A DNA stretch of 64,000 bases from Wuchereria bancrofti (lineage: Eukaryota; Nematoda; Chromadorea; Rhabditida; Onchocercidae): the NCBI GenBank assembly GCA_005281725.1, contig SSBO01000013.1:1052281-1116280 (forward strand), written 5' to 3'. Below, piece after piece: positions 12,960-27,570 of this stretch (position 1 is its first letter; each line of letters starts with the position of its first letter). The position numbers and the translations under genes were made by a program. Below the pieces are notes generated by a model. It saw nothing but the letters and a program-made list of their open reading frames with translations, was not told where the DNA came from and made no database searches.

Positions 12960-15155
12960 TCACTGCTTTATAAAAAAAAAAAATGAATTTACAGGGTAAA
13001 GACGAAATTGATCAAAAACACTGCAAAGATCGTCGAATGTGTACTGTTGAAGGACAGTAAAATTTGAAAGATCTGCCTTCCGGGCACATTGAACACAGTA
13101 TACGGGAAATTTGCCATTTACCTCACGAACAAACAAAATGTTCCAAACTTCGATCTGTAAAGAAAAAAGAAAATAAAAATATTTTCTCATGCTTCACACT
13201 CATAACTGAGCAATAATTAAAGTAATCGAAAGCATTACAGAGATATAAAATCAGAAATAATGTGACATAAAACATAGAGTACTAAAATGTATTGCATGCA
13301 AATTACATTTAAAAATTAACAAAATGTGCTAATAATTTAAGAACATAACAAAATAAATAGATTCCTGCTTTGCAAAACAAAGAAAGCGAACTTTCCAGTG
13401 AGTAAACATCTTTTTTCGTTCAATACGGAAATGTTTTTTAGTTTCATCTGGTTTCAATCCTATATGTGAACGTTAAAATAATAATGTTTAGAGCAACGAA
13501 CCTCACAAGTAGAGCAATAATGCGATACTTCTCCTTTTTGCCTTGGATGCATTCGAATTGGCTTATCGTAAATGCTTACCATATCAGCGATCATCTTACT
13601 GTAAGCCAATGATCGTATAAGCATTTGTTTGACTAATGTAAACATTTTTTGATTCGAAAAGCGTATATTTCGCGCCAGCTGCCATGTCAAATGTTGCATT
13701 GGTACTAATGATTTATAACCCTAAAATGAACTCTTTTAATCATAAACTTAATTTCTTAAAAGCATTACAACAGCTCATATCAGTGATCAAATGGATTGAT
13801 GAATGAATACTTCTGGATAGGAAACATATGTCGGAAATGTTATAAATAACGGAAACAGATTTATTTATCTGAGAGTTTGTCTAAAGCGCGTAACAGTATC
13901 GCTGCATATTAGTGAGGTCTCTGTAGAAATGTATGCTGTTATGAGGGTAAAAAAAAATGAATTGTTATACTGCCTTTCTAAATAAGAGCAAGCAATTTTA
14001 TTTTAAAATTAGTTTTCTACGACATCTTTTAAAAGTCAGCTTGACGAGAGATTAAAATCTAATTAAAATTTCTTTTTCTCTCACATTATATCTCCTCCAG
14101 TAAAATCCATTATTCAAATAACGATATATATATATATATTTCTATATTTCAAACTTATTAATTCTTAAGTTTAACTAAGTATTAAATGCAGCCACTATTT
14201 TTTTCGAGAAAAAAACTTACGTTAAGTTTGTTCCATTCATGACAATGGACGGCCATTTCATATTGACTTGATGTGGGTGGTCCAACATTCCATGCGACAT
14301 TGTTACACCATCCGGTACTATGTACCCAGTGAATACATCCACTACCCACCCAAACAACATCACCTGCTTTTTGGGTAAACCGATATACAGGAATATTTGT
14401 CTCTAACAACTCATCAATATCTGGCCACCACGATCCTTTCAGAAAGTTGAGTTTACGCCTGAAAATCATTAAAAGTATTAAAAGATTTCTATGTTTAATT
14501 TCATGTAAGACGGAAATCGATCAGACGACTGTGAATTATAAATATAAAACAAACAGATAAAATTATTTCAACTTGCCATCAATGCACATTGAATTACCTT
14601 CAACTATAACCAAAAACTTATCCCTGTAATTCCTCCTCCCCATTTTTTCAAAATCTTCGCCCTTAATTTCTTAGCAATAAATTACTGCTTTATTGTGTAG
14701 ACTAATTATAAGCATACTTTTCAACCATTTCATTGACTGCCGCCCAATATTCGTATGGAACACAAAACCATTCACAATCACCTGGACCAATATTTATATT
14801 TACCGATGCCAAACAATTATTTTCAACATGTCCTGGAGTACGTGCACCTGGTACCTGGGACAATCAGCAAGTAATACTTTAAGAGAATAAGCTAGATATT
14901 TTGCCATCTTATTATATTCGAATTACTTTCTTCCAGTCAGAAATTTACCTTTCAAGTAAATATTAATTTGTACTAGAATAAATTAATACTAATATATAAT
15001 AAGATTTTCTGCAACTTCTTGTATTAAATCACACCTTCATATACAGTTGAACAGTATTCATACCGTAAACGGTATGTCCAAGATGCGTTAACATATTGCA
15101 TGCGGCAACTAATCGTGCAAAAGACGGCATTTTATTCAGTTCCGCTAATTGTGTT
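12960..15155 (-). other. utx-1: utx-1 C-terminal JmjC core and zinc-binding exons
   Basis: Five exons. Iron ligands are His837 and Glu839 (GHVENN) and His917 (GCIHW), matching the HxE...H triad of KDM6 enzymes. [16 protein letters not shown] and [14 protein letters not shown] are near-copies of the vertebrate sequence. The zinc-binding domain has CSTC (Cys1022, Cys1025) and CVQC (Cys1046, Cys1049). The protein ends [14 protein letters not shown]; the poly-Phe end comes from a T-run, and the preceding GTAAAT could be a donor, so the last 10 or so residues are less certain. Confidence 0.93.
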
Positions 15156-18100
15156 CTGAAACACAAATAATTACACGTTTTTTTTTTTTTTTCATTAATT
15201 TTATATTTAAAGTATTCCAAACACTTAGAAAAGATTTCATTTGAAACAAAGCAGAAGTATAAAAAGTTAAGAGAGATAGAATATCAAAATAATTTTCGTG
15301 AATCAGTAAAAAAATAATACAACTTCTTACTTAAATTTTCCTTCATCCGAAAGATCAACATTTGTTCCAAATTTGATCAACTTCATTGGCATTTGAGATT
15401 CCTCAGGTAAAGTAGCACGTCGGCGTTTCAATGAACCATTACTGGCATCTGCTGAAACACCACCACCAACGCCACTACTACTACCACCACCGCCATATTT
15501 TGCGCTTGCTGCTCGAAGTTTCTCGGCTTCTTCCTGAATTTCAATCTTAAAAGTATAAAATTTTTCAGTTTTTGCTTATGTTTTAACTGAAAATCATTAG
15601 TCAGGATCGAACCATTCATTTCAGTATGCATCATAGTAATGGTGTGATATGATTCTAGATACAAATAACTTCATGTTTTTCAAAGTTCCATACAAATATG
15701 AAACTATTCCATTTAATCGAGATGATAATGACATTGTTATTAGATGGTTTATTATTAGAAAATCAAAATAGAACGGTGTCTTCTTCTGCTGATTATTTCT
15801 AGTAATACATCTTACTGTGCCATAAAAAAATTCAATTAACTGATACCTCCAATGATTTACATTCATGAAAATTTCGCTAATAACTACTAAAATACTGAAG
15901 ACGCTACCTTCAAGCTATACTGGAATGACTGAGCCTGATACTGAGCATAATGTGCAATAGTAGTATAAGAACGAGTACTGTGGCATATCCATGTTGGCTG
16001 TCCAAGATGATCAACATTTTGATCAGGAGGCATCCTGTACTGAGATCGTATCTCTACCTAGAAATCGATGGTTTTTTTTTGAAAGTATTATCATCTAGTA
16101 GTCAATGAAGCAGTTCAGAAGTTACTATTAAGTAATTTCTAATAATGTCTCTCTGTCTCTTTAACTTAAAAAATTCTTTTAATATAGATAAGATTATTCT
16201 TTGGGGTTTTGTTCAGTTTAGATCAGAACTACAAATAGAAATTCCGCATAAGTACACCTACATAGCTATATTTATCTTATATTCACATAATAGCAATAAA
16301 AAGAGCATACGCTAAATCCTTCCTAACAGCTTTTGCCAATTAATTTTAAACTTCTCCTTTTAAGTGATATCTCAAAGCAAAATATGACTAAAACAAGATT
16401 GGAACATAATAAAGAATTGTTCTCAGAAATTTCTAGTTAAAAAAAAAAGTGAAGGAATAAGTGCTGTACTTTACCTAATCAAGCACAAGCAAAAAAGAGA
16501 AAATAAAAAATAAATCAGCTCTTTCGACTTATAACACAAAGCTTTTGAAAGGTAGAAAAATTCTAACACAGAACTTATGGAAAACACCTCCACTAGTAAT
16601 CTAGAGTAATTTTGTTTTTGCAAATATATTCGATATACATTAGAACAGAAATGCTCTTTTGTAGTAAATTAAATTCTCCATAACAAAACAAACTTCATGA
16701 TTCGGCGCAATTTCCAATAATGATTTTGTTGAAAATAATGAGAGATCCATCTTTAAAGTCTGCGTCAAACCACGTATTAATGTAACTGCACTATTGTAAC
16801 AATAATTTTGCAGCTCAATACTATGTGCTTCCTTTCGTGACTCTACCAGAATTACAGGTGTCGGTCGTAAAAGCTAAAAATAAGCAATACAAGCTGATCA
16901 TCAAATTCCTGAAGAAATAATTTCCAATGTACTACCTTTAGTTAATTGCTTCAAGCGAAGAGAATATCCCTGTAGCATTGCCCTTACTTTATATTGTTGA
17001 AAATGTACCAAGCAATACTGCTGCTAATAATTCATATTTCGAAAAATTGAAAATTAAACGAACTTTTTCAGTTAGAGATTTCTCTGTTCGTGGTACTTGT
17101 GGCAAGGTTGGAGGCTTCATTCGTTCATCAAATATTTCAAAAAATTCACTTGGTTTATCAACCCTTTTCCTACATCTTTCCATCAGCTCTGATGCAGTGA
17201 TTGTAAGTGGTACTCGAACATCAGCAGTAAGCGAGAATGAATAAGGTAAGGGAGACACTTCTTTAGTTAGTTTTACCTAAAATTTTAAGGTAAACAAAAT
17301 ATACTGTTCTTAAAAATTCAGAAACTTTTGGAAAATGTTAAATATTAGTCTATTTCCTTTAGAATTATACAATCCTCAGTGAAAATTATATTCTTTTACC
17401 ATCTCTTTTTTGTCATCAGTGGTCCCCTTTTCGGCCGACTGAATTTCTAATGAAGAAGTTGAAGGTATAGCATCACCTGTAACAAAATAAGACTTAAAAA
17501 AGGGAACAAGTTTTATTAATCATTAAAAACAAATATATTTTTCATTTCAGTGTTAGAAATTTGGAGATCTCAACAGAAATTTAAACTATTCAAAAGTAAA
17601 AAAACTTAAAAATAATAATACACAATAATAATTAAAAATAATACTTAAAAATAATAACTGTAATAAAATACGTTACCATCCATAGGAATTTCTTTTTTGA
17701 TACCATTACTGGTGAAATCTTGTTCAACGTGTGCTAACGACTGCTCGACACCATTTTTATTGATCTATGAAGTAATTCAACTTTAATATAATTCATTCAA
17801 ATAAAACATACATTATGATCTGCATTTAGACAGTGGAGTTATAATCAGTACTGAAGTTACAATAAATGAAATTTATTATAACTCAGAAATCCTATTTCAA
17901 TTTTCTTTAAGTGTAAAAATTCTAAGCTAACCTTTCCGTATTTACTTTCCAGCATCTCCAATAAAATACTTTCGCGTTCAGTAATTTCAGCTTTATTTGC
18001 GCGTAAAATATTCATTAATTTGATTTGTAATTCCACTGATTCGTTCGTATCCTGTAAATGATAAGATATTGAAAGACGGTCAGTGCATACAGATTTTAAT

Positions 18101-21100
18101 CAATCAGTTTTCAATCAGGAATTTAGTTAAATTAATGATATAAAAACAACTCGAAAAACTCATACCAATGCCTAAGTGTGTTTATGAATTATTATGTAAA
18201 TAAAATCATATAAATACCTGTGATAATGCCAACGTAGCAGAAAGTAGCGGACTTCCGTCACGATAACGCTGCTGCTTTTGCTGAAAAAAATACAAATTCA
18301 TTTTATTTTTTTTTTTGAAATCAAAAACTGTTAAAGACAAGATAAATAAATGAAAAATGAAAAGGGAATGATCTCAGTATGGCAATAAGAGAATATCAAA
18401 TTGAACATTCAAAAACCATTTGCAATTTACAGGAACAAAAAACATACCTTCAAGAACTCTTCTTGTCTTTGGCTTAGTTCCGCAGGAATGGAAAGTCTCC
18501 AAGCTTCGTTAAGACCAGGTAATCTGAAATAGTACAGAAATTTTTTAAAACAAAAACATTTTAGAAATATTCATTAATTCCTCAATATTAAACAAAGTAA
18601 TTTACTCGCTGGGTGGCAGAGATCGCAAATTTCCAATAAGCAATGACGATGGATGCAGCTCCTTCTCAAGCACACGTATCCTTGCTTTCAAAGCTTCCGG
18701 TGCTGCTGGAAATGATAAAATTTTAAATCTCAAATCACTGAATAAAAATTTTACAATTTACAATCAATCACCAACAACACAGCACTGTTTATTCAATGTA
18801 GTGTGCTTTGCAGCATTTGCAGAGTAAAAATGTAGCAATAACGCATTTCATCGGTTGATTTAGGTACTACTCAGTAATAACTAATCAACAAGGTTCAGTG
18901 TCTTTGCTAGTTTATTGTAACTATCAGATCGAACTGCTTATCACAGCTGTATATTTACTTGTAATTTAGAAACTGTTCAAATTAAATTTTATTTTTAAAA
19001 CTTAAACTAACCTGGTTGACAATTCAGCGCCTTTTTAAAACAATGGAGTGCGTCCGAAAATTGACAGTTAACTTCGTACAGTCGTCCTAAATCTGTCCAA
19101 GCTGCACTGTGATCACGGTCTGATTGAACTGCGCAAATAAACGCCTAGAAATCAGAAGGAGTAAATTTAAAAAACCTGATTATCGAGTCTGGATCGACTA
19201 GTAAGAGAGGTTAGAGCAAATAAGAAATAATAACAAGATAAAAATAACAATAGTGAGAACAATAATTTGTCCAGCAATTCATGCAAAATTAATTTTTTAC
19301 AACCAAAAACTGATCCCCTACTTAAGACTTAAAATCTTAGAAAATATAATAGATATCAAAATTGGAATTACATAAAACAGCGAATAAAGAAATCAGTCAA
19401 CCTGCAGTGCATCCATTGGTTGACTTTGTTGTTGATATAAAACACCGATACTACACCACGTATCAGCATCTGCTTCTGATTTATCAATTGAATGCCTAGA
19501 AATGAAATAAAAAATTTGAAGTCTGTTGAAAATTTTCACAAAACCACAGTTTATAATAAATTTATTAGAGCATGATAAATCTCCAGTACAATAAAATGAC
19601 ATATAAAGCAAAATAAATAAAGCAAAATTGAACTAATAAGTAACTGAACAATAAAGTCATTGCATAAAGTTATATATAAATTGCTACCATCCAGTACAAA
19701 GAATTTTTACTTTCCAAATAACGCTGCTGATACCATTCCATCCAGAATACTTTATTATCATAACCTACTTTTTCAGTAATACTACTAATCTACTAATGAT
19801 CATTTGCAACTTTGAAGAAATATAAGAAAGGTTGTTAAAATTATATATATATATCACAATTTGCAACAAAATTTCGTTCTATAAGCAACTTTACCTATGA
19901 TACACAGATACATAATTTCAGAATTTTAATAATGCAGTAATTTTTTGTCTAATAGCAGTATCATAAACAATTAACCTGTAGTAAACAAATGCGTCGTGTG
20001 CTCTGTCTTGTAATTCACCGTAGCAACGTCCTAAATAATAATATGTTTTCCCACAAGTGGGTTCGAGTTCTTTGCTTTGAATTAAATAATTTTCTGCTTC
20101 GAAAATCTTTTGAGGTCTCTGTATCGGTGGGCAATCTTCGCGGTAACACAACCAACCTGAAATATTCAACATAACTAAACTATTCTAACACATTTTTCCC
20201 GTTGCTCATGAAATAACTGCAATGTAGTATAATCTATGATGTTAAAAAACGCTACTACCAGAATTTAAAAATTCGCTAAATTAGCTGTACATAAGGTTCT
20301 ACAAATGGTCGTCAGTTATCTGCAAATCATTTCAATAATTCAACAAAAAAAAATACACTAGTAAATATTTTTACTAAAAAACTCAAATACATTTAAGCTT
20401 GAAGCTATTCCATATAAAACTTTCATCACTTTTCTATAATCATAACAGTACACAAATAATTTGCTCTACAAAACGAGAAAATTTTAATTGCAAAAATCCG
20501 GGAAAACAAAATTGAAAAAAAAAAACAGCGAAACTATTACAGATAATATCAAAGGGATGACGTCATACATCTGTTTCATGAAAATATATCCAGGAAACAT
20601 ATGTCATGTCACCAAAGAAGGAGACAGAGGAAAAGAAAAATGGAGAAAAAGAAACAAAAATAGATGATACATTACCAAGTTGTCTTAGGATCTGTGCTTG
20701 CAAACTGCTCGTCAGTTGAACGGAATGGTCATTTAAGATAGTTCGATACTCAGTGGCTGCCCGATCAAGGTCACCAGCGATGTCGTAGCAATGAGCTATG
20801 TTAAAACGCAATTCAATCTTCGTCAGGAATGTGCTTTCACGGCTGTCGTTCAGTGCTGCTGTGAAGTGCTGCAATGAATAATTTGAACCCATTGTGTCAA
20901 TAAATTACTCAAAAGATATTTAATCAGTGACCAAACGACACAACTCTAACGTATCGAAATCTAATTGTACGATTAAAAGTTCAACTGTTTAGTAAAAATT
21001 AGAAAATAATGAATTGCTGAAATGGTTATTATAATGTTCAAATAATTATTAAGTCCTATTAGTTTAATTACTGATTAACAAAATTTTGGTGATTTATCGC

Positions 21101-24100
21101 ATTAAAATGACCTTAACTTTTCTCTCTAATTTAATCTATGAAGGTCTCATTCATTTAATAGTGATTTGTTATATCCTAACTGCTGTTCCATAATACCATG
21201 TTTATTGGTAATCAAATCTCTAAGTAATTACCATTATCTCATGAAACCCATCAGCAAAAAGAATTTTTATCGTATTCAAAGATGACCCTTCTCATACCTC
21301 TGTCTCATTACTGTTTTTTTTTCTGACCAACTGCTTAAATAACTACAGATCAAAATTTGCTATAAATTTCATAAGTTCGTTGTGAACCAGAAAAGGATAA
21401 TTTTCTTTGCAAATGAAAAAAAAAAGAACTCAAAACGACCCTTTTACGAATTATTTATTCTATTAAGCATTGTTTTATTGTAAGATAGAACCATGTAAAA
21501 GTGGGATATTAAGCTGAACCAATTCTTAAGGGAACAAATTTCGCACAACATTAACACTTAGTATAACAGTATTTGACAAGTATTTTTTACCGCTTCAATG
21601 AAATCGCTACTACTTTCAATGATTTTGAATAATGCTGGAAACAATTCAACATAATATTATTTCATGAAGTTCTAAATAAAGGATTTAAAAGTCGAAAAAC
21701 CTTGACAGCAAGCTCGAAAAATTCCAAATTTTTGTAAATAAATCCCAATCTGGAATATATTTCAACTGTAAATTCGTGATTTGGATGTGAGTAAAGAACG
21801 CGATTGAATGCTTCGCCAGCGCTGAAATTAAATGCAAACGTATAAAAGGAATTTTGCACATAACTGAGTAAACAAGTATCTAGTAACTAAGATTAAAACT
21901 GAATTAAATGGAATTAAGAAAAATTACAATGGTATATTATTAAATCAATTCCTTTTAAGGAAGATAGAATGAATAAATCACAAAGACGAATATAATGCAA
22001 ATTTCATCTATAAAATTCTAGCAAAAAGTTTGAATCTAATTCAATTTATATTCAAATTTATGAAAATTTTACGACATACAAGATTTGACGAAAGGAAATG
22101 GTTTTAAGGTACATATAGAGAATAAAGTTTCTATTTTTCTATGCCTTCAAGTTCAAATAGAACTTCCTTTCATCCTGATTAGGTTAACAGTGATCAATGG
22201 AATAAGGAACAATTAGCCGGTCACCATGGGAGCACTTCAAAACATTTCTCACATCGTAAATATTTATTGATGTAAGCAAAGGTAAAAAGCGAAAGGATGA
22301 TTTTGATATTCTTCAAAATTGATCAATTTCATTTGCACATAAACAGGTCTCTACAGGGAGTTTTCAAATAAAAACATATGGAAATATTTATTCGTTCATA
22401 CTATCTGTCTAAAGGTTATGCCCGAAGAATTTCAAAGACCACTAATGATAAAAAGATCGAAATTGGTGCAACAACTGTTCGTCAACCTCACTGCAAACAA
22501 CGATATTTTGTTGTCATCTAATCAGTTAAAAGAGGACAATTCAGTTGTCAAATGCTGCCAAGCACAAGTAGCTTATTATCCTTCATTAAAATTTACAAAC
22601 TGCATGGAATGAATTTCACTAAGTGCTGAAATAAATGGGTAAAACAAGCAAAGATGGAAGTGTGATGTCAACTTTATTACTGAAAGGTTTGAAAACCAAA
22701 ACAACAAATAACAACAAAACCCGATGACAATCAAAGGGCAAGAACGAGATCAGGAATAGTACGGCACATTCGGACATAGCGTTCAGATAGACAACAAGCG
22801 AATGAAAGCAAAAATCAAATCCATATTTTTCAATTTGAAAACTGATTGATCGGTTTTAAAGAATATCGAAATCATCTTTGTCTTTTTACATCTTTGTAAG
22901 TTATCCATAAGGTTCTGATATATTGAGAAAAGTATAAGCTAAAATAATCCCATAAAAGGGTAGATACATCGGTCACTAGGTCACAACACATGCAAATCTA
23001 ACACTGTGCGTAGTGGACACAACCACATGTTTGGAGATGGGGGACGCATAGAATAATAAGCCAATCGATCAGGTCAAAGAAGAAAAAAGTGTGAGGAAGA
23101 GGATGAGCGAGGGACACTTCTCATCTTACCCCTCATTTCCTCCTAGCCTTTCTATAATATCCAAGTCTAGGATGAAGAGAGGAGGGAAAAGAGAAATGAA
23201 TGACCAGTTAAAGACTAGAGGTTGTTATGGTTTTCAGTTAAGATAAAAAGATAATAGAATGAAAAGGACGAGAGAGCCAGCATGTCGAATGTAGAGGGCA
23301 AAAACATACCAGGAAAAATGCAAATGACTGTGTGAAAAGTCAGCCATGGATTGTTGAAAAAAAAAAAAGATATTAAAAGTAGAAATGAGGAAGAAATGAA
23401 GGCAAAACGAGCAATGCAGTCCACTATCGCTGACCATCTGTTCAATTAGGCATTTGGAAGTAAATTTTTGATAGCCACTATTTAAAATTGCATTAATTTA
23501 AACATTTAAAATGGAGGGGACAGCTGCCTTTACGTCGTGAAGTAAGGATCTGAATGAATTGACCAATAAAACGGTACGATTGCAATTTCTATACATTCAG
23601 TTTCTATCGCCAAAAAAACTGGCTTACTTTTTCACTTCTTATCCCATCCTTTAGTGATAGAAAATTCTTTAGTGTTAAGTTTTCAAACAGTAAAATTTGA
23701 AAATACTTCTTCAGCCCTCTTTTCTCATGATTTTCCGCGTGAAAATTTCACTTAAAAGAAACTTGGAAAGAAATATTTTAGATTCTACTAATTTAAAAAC
23801 TTAACACCCAAAGATTTCAATACAAAAAACTTGAAATTTTTCAGAATGCTAAATATTTCAAAATAAATTCAGAAAAGTTGGATCTTTTATGCCTTCTTTG
23901 TAGATCTTCATCAGAATCGCTAGAATTAAATAAATGAAGAAATGAGAGTGGGAGAGATGGAAAAGAAGTATGAGCCACTGTTATGAAAGGTCAACAGAAG
24001 AAGAACATAAAGTATGGAATAATTATTTGTGACATTTACGTAAAATAAACAACTAATCATAATCACATGCGAAAATTTTTTTTCTTAACTTATTTCTTCA

Positions 24101-25810
24101 ATTTCGAAACGAAATAAAATTACCCTTTTTTGATAATCTTTTCCAATTACCAACATTATTTCCTAATTCCAATGTTCTTCGCACTTATTACAATTAGTGA
24201 GAACAGAAACTAAGTAAAACAGATATTTAAAAAGAGAATAACATATAAACACGTAATGCAGAATGTATAATTCGGTACAGGATGCTTATTTCAAATGATA
24301 ATCATACACTTTCTAATTAAACTGCAACTTGGCATTAAATTTAAATAAGCGGTTTCTGACTATTCTTGTCTTTTTAAACAGAAAACTTTGCGATAGCTAT
24401 AACTAAGAACCGGTAACACTTACATTTCAAATGCTTTGAAATGAAAATAAACCATTCCGAGACCAAAATATGAGGCTGGTTCTTTCCAAAATCCATCTTT
24501 GTTTAGATTGTAAGCTTTCTGATAAGCTGATAATGCTAAAAAAAAGCATTTATGATACGTACCATTATATGTACTCTTTGATTACAGCTTTTATTTCGGA
24601 TCGAATAATGACTTGTCAAACTAATTTGGTTCAAGATAAAAAGTCTTATTATTCACATAAGTCAGTATTTTTGTAGTAGCAATTTCAATGCATATTATTA
24701 ATATCGTATATCAGTGCAACTATAAGATGAATTTATTTGATGGATTATATTGTCATAATTTATATCCATCATTTCATTATTTCATGATCAAAACAAAATA
24801 AACATACTTACCCCTAGGAAAATCTTTTGCTAACAAACTGATATGTCCAACTTTCAAATACACTTTATAAATTTTCACATCATCTTCTTTAGCTTCGACA
24901 AGCTTGATTAATTCATTATCTAAACTCCGTATACCCTGAAATATGAAATAATTTGATAATCATGAAACAAAATTAACGGATTCTGATAAGAAAGAAGTAA
25001 ACTTTCCCAATTAAAATTCAGTTTTAATAATTTTAAATAAATTTCTAATTTTCTTTTTAGTCTCACATTTCTACACGAAATAAAAAGAAAAAAAGATAAG
25101 CATTTAATTTTACACTAAAAAAATAAACACATGTAATTTACTAACATTATTTCTGAAACAATTGCTCATACTGCCGCCATTAACAATTCGCATTACTTAT
25201 CCTAATAAACCATTATAACAGATAACTGTGTATATTTTTGTATATGACAGTATATTTTAATATATTTCCGTTATCATATTTTCACATATTTTAGTATACA
25301 ACAGATATTACTTTGTGCATATTATAGTCGTAAGACTTATTTAATAGCAAACATTGGCCACATTGAATATTAACTTAGATCATTCTAATCAGATATAGAA
25401 AAATTAACTGACCTTATAAAGAAGAGATTTATCGAGTTCAGATAATTCGCCTTTTTTACTCCAAAAATGGATAAAATCGAAGCTAAAAATATTCAGTCAT
25501 ACAATGTTATAAATGAAAGAAATGTATGGATTACAAAAGCAAAATTATTTGCTTGAAAGCGAATAATTGACTTGTATTTTCTAAAAAAAAAAAAAATGAA
25601 AGAACAAAACAGCAAAAAACAAATATTGCAGAGTTTTGAAAAAAAAAGATAATGTAAAATCTTTGAAACTAAAAGAAATATGGAAATGTTTACAACAAAT
25701 GAACAAATAAGGGCTACATAATTTTATTAGATAAAATTTAATTACCTGTTCAGCTTGACAAATCTGATTTCTTCTGCACATGTGAATCCTGGCTCATATG
25801 TGATATTCAT
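12960..25810 (-). CDS. utx-1: UTX/KDM6 histone H3K27 demethylase
   Basis: Removes methyl groups from H3 lysine 27 with Fe(II) and 2-oxoglutarate in the nucleus; UTX also works in MLL3/4-type (COMPASS-like) complexes. Exons in order: 25746-25810, 25413-25482, 24812-24935, 24424-24535, 21701-21821, 20676-20868, 19976-20156, 19402-19495, 19012-19144, 18606-18705, 18448-18523, 18218-18280, 17932-18051, 17677-17764, 17400-17476, 17064-17276, 16694-16873, 15908-16057, 15331-15533, 15035-15155, 14718-14854, 14221-14458, 13502-13720, 12960-13154. All phases close: 3273 nt, 1090 residues plus TGA. TPR repeats fill about residues 50-365, including [20 protein letters not shown], nearly identical to vertebrate [14 protein letters not shown] motif follows near 398. 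The JmjC core and zinc-binding part occupy about 700-1076 and look catalytically intact. A Gly/Ser linker is at about 740-755. The first exon (MNITYEPG) is chosen because it is the only nearby one whose phase fits. Confidence 0.95.
19012..24935 (-). other. utx-1: utx-1 TPR-repeat exons
   Basis: Seven exons encode tandem tetratricopeptide repeats aligning end to end with [63 protein letters not shown] and [12 protein letters not shown]. The TPR part mediates protein contacts in UTX complexes. A short in-between exon candidate at 21585-21633 is not used, because the exon ending ELAVK joins directly to HFTAAL in phase, as in vertebrate UTX. Confidence 0.9.
21822..24423 (-). other. Long utx-1 intron with a higher-GC block
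   Basis: Intron of 2.6 kb. Its middle (about 22140-23600) is visibly richer in G and C than the other introns and includes a purine-rich patch (about 23040-23200). A 64-codon plus-strand frame at 22418-22612 starts MPEEFQRP, but no splice partners or family are seen. No tRNA or snoRNA box set could be identified by eye. Confidence 0.45.
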
Positions 25811-27570
25811 CGTTCAATAAGTTATGCGTTTATTACCTCCCTAGACTTGAAGCCCCTCTAATTTAAGCATAACAAAACCCATAATACACGTAACATACGT
25901 AACGGAAATGAACTGCCTTACAGCAATTAAAAATGTTGTCCACTATGAAACTTCTGAAATGATTGCATCTCAGCAACAATACGTATGTGTGTATGTATGT
26001 ACGTATGTATGTGTGTATGTGTATGTAAGCATATAATATTTTGCTTTTGTTTTATTAAAGTTAACAAGAAGATTACGTATTTGCAGTACTTACGTATGTT
26101 TATTACGTTTAGCATTCATGCGTATCACGTTAGAATTACGTCTGCCTATGCTTTCTAATATTCAAAAGATGCGTTAAAATAAAAATTTAATCTCACTAAA
26201 CATTGAATCTCGAAATTTATGCTACTTTTCTGGAAAATCTGTGAAAGAATTATCTCTATAAATCGAAATTTGCATTAAATGGTTGTCATATCATGCAAAC
26301 AATTCAAATGATATAATTTTTAAAATAAACAGAAATTGTACCACTTCCTGACGATTCGATTGACGCCTTCCTACAATTATTCACTTTTCTCTTTCTTCGG
26401 AAAAAGTAGGATAATTCGGTTTGAGATTGAAATCTTCCTTTAAATTTTAATTCATTTGTTTAATAATCAATCAGTCGCAGAACAATTTAATGACTCATGT
26501 TTCGTACACTACAAATCACAAATATTTTTTAGAATTCCTTTCGGAATTTTCAAAATTTATCAACTTGTACAGATCAAGTTAAGGTGCTATTTTAATGCAA
26601 GCCATCAATTATCATTACTAAACAATTATCAATTGTAATATTAAAGTCTTATTGCAAGAGCAAATAATTTTTAATATTAAATTCCTATTCTAAGAGAAAA
26701 TGTTGAATTAGATAACAAATTATCATACTCTTTTCCTCATGCATAAAATAGGATTTCTATTGTATGGACAAAAATAACACAAAATGGCTACCATTGTATT
26801 TAAAATAAACGAATAATTGAAGGATGTAATTCTTATTGTCTAAGCAAATGGTGCACAAACTGCAAATTTTAACTATAATGCAAATAATTCATCGATTCAT
26901 TCATTTCATTTACACTTTATAACACAACAATAGAGCGAAACATACGTATATATATCCAATGCAAAAGTAAAATATATAAAAATAGAGAAAAATAAATCAA
27001 GAAATGGAATTACAAGGAATGCAGCAAATATAACGGTAACAACAAAGAAAGAAAGAAGAAAAAGAAAAGTCACCAGGGATTATAACTGTAATTGAATTGA
27101 ATTGAATTAAATTAAAACAAAGGGCGAATAAATAGCAGTAATGTTTAGATACAATACACCTAATAAATGAGCATAACAATAACTCTTATCTGTATGAAAA
27201 AATACTTCTACAATAAAATAAATAAAATTAAATTTGCAAATAGTTCTCTTTCATTTTTTTTTTCAAAACTATTATAAATGGAATGAAATAAAATTCATTT
27301 TGCTTATTCTTTCAATGCTTGAAAAATTATTGTATAAATATTAACCTAACTTTGTAAAAAAAGGAAATTTTGTAGTCAGGAAAAAAGAAAATTTATATTA
27401 TTTATTTTATTGAATAATTTTCCAAACCTTTTTCCTCTTTTCTTTCTTTCTCATTTTTACCTTCTCATTAATAACCTAAACAAGTCGCTATTAATTGATC
27501 TAAAGATGAGAAAAGATTAATTAAGAAGAGGTGAAAAGAGAAAAAAATCATAAAATAAATAAGTAGCATA
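25811..27570. other. Intergenic between RhoGEF and utx-1
   Basis: Combined 3' flank of the RhoGEF gene and 5' flank of utx-1. It holds a TG/TA microsatellite and otherwise A/T-rich sequence with no gene that I can support. The 1.8-kb spacing is longer than usual inside nematode operons. Confidence 0.55.
25981..26035. repeat. GTAT/GTGT microsatellite
   Basis: Imperfect run of GTATGTATGT and GTGTGTATGT units about 170 bp upstream of the utx-1 start codon. Confidence 0.9.

Noticed and set aside
17000..17244. 88-codon plus-strand ORF opposite a utx-1 exon
   Set aside because: It is antisense to an in-phase utx-1 exon and is a shadow frame.
21585..21635. Possible extra utx-1 exon reading [15 protein letters not shown]
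   Set aside because: Neighbouring exons join in phase without it and match vertebrate UTX (AVK to HFTAAL); including it breaks the frame.
23215..23445. Two overlapping minus-strand ORFs rich in Phe and Ser
   Set aside because: Both are open because of a T-run in the intron; composition is low complexity and no splice partner was found.
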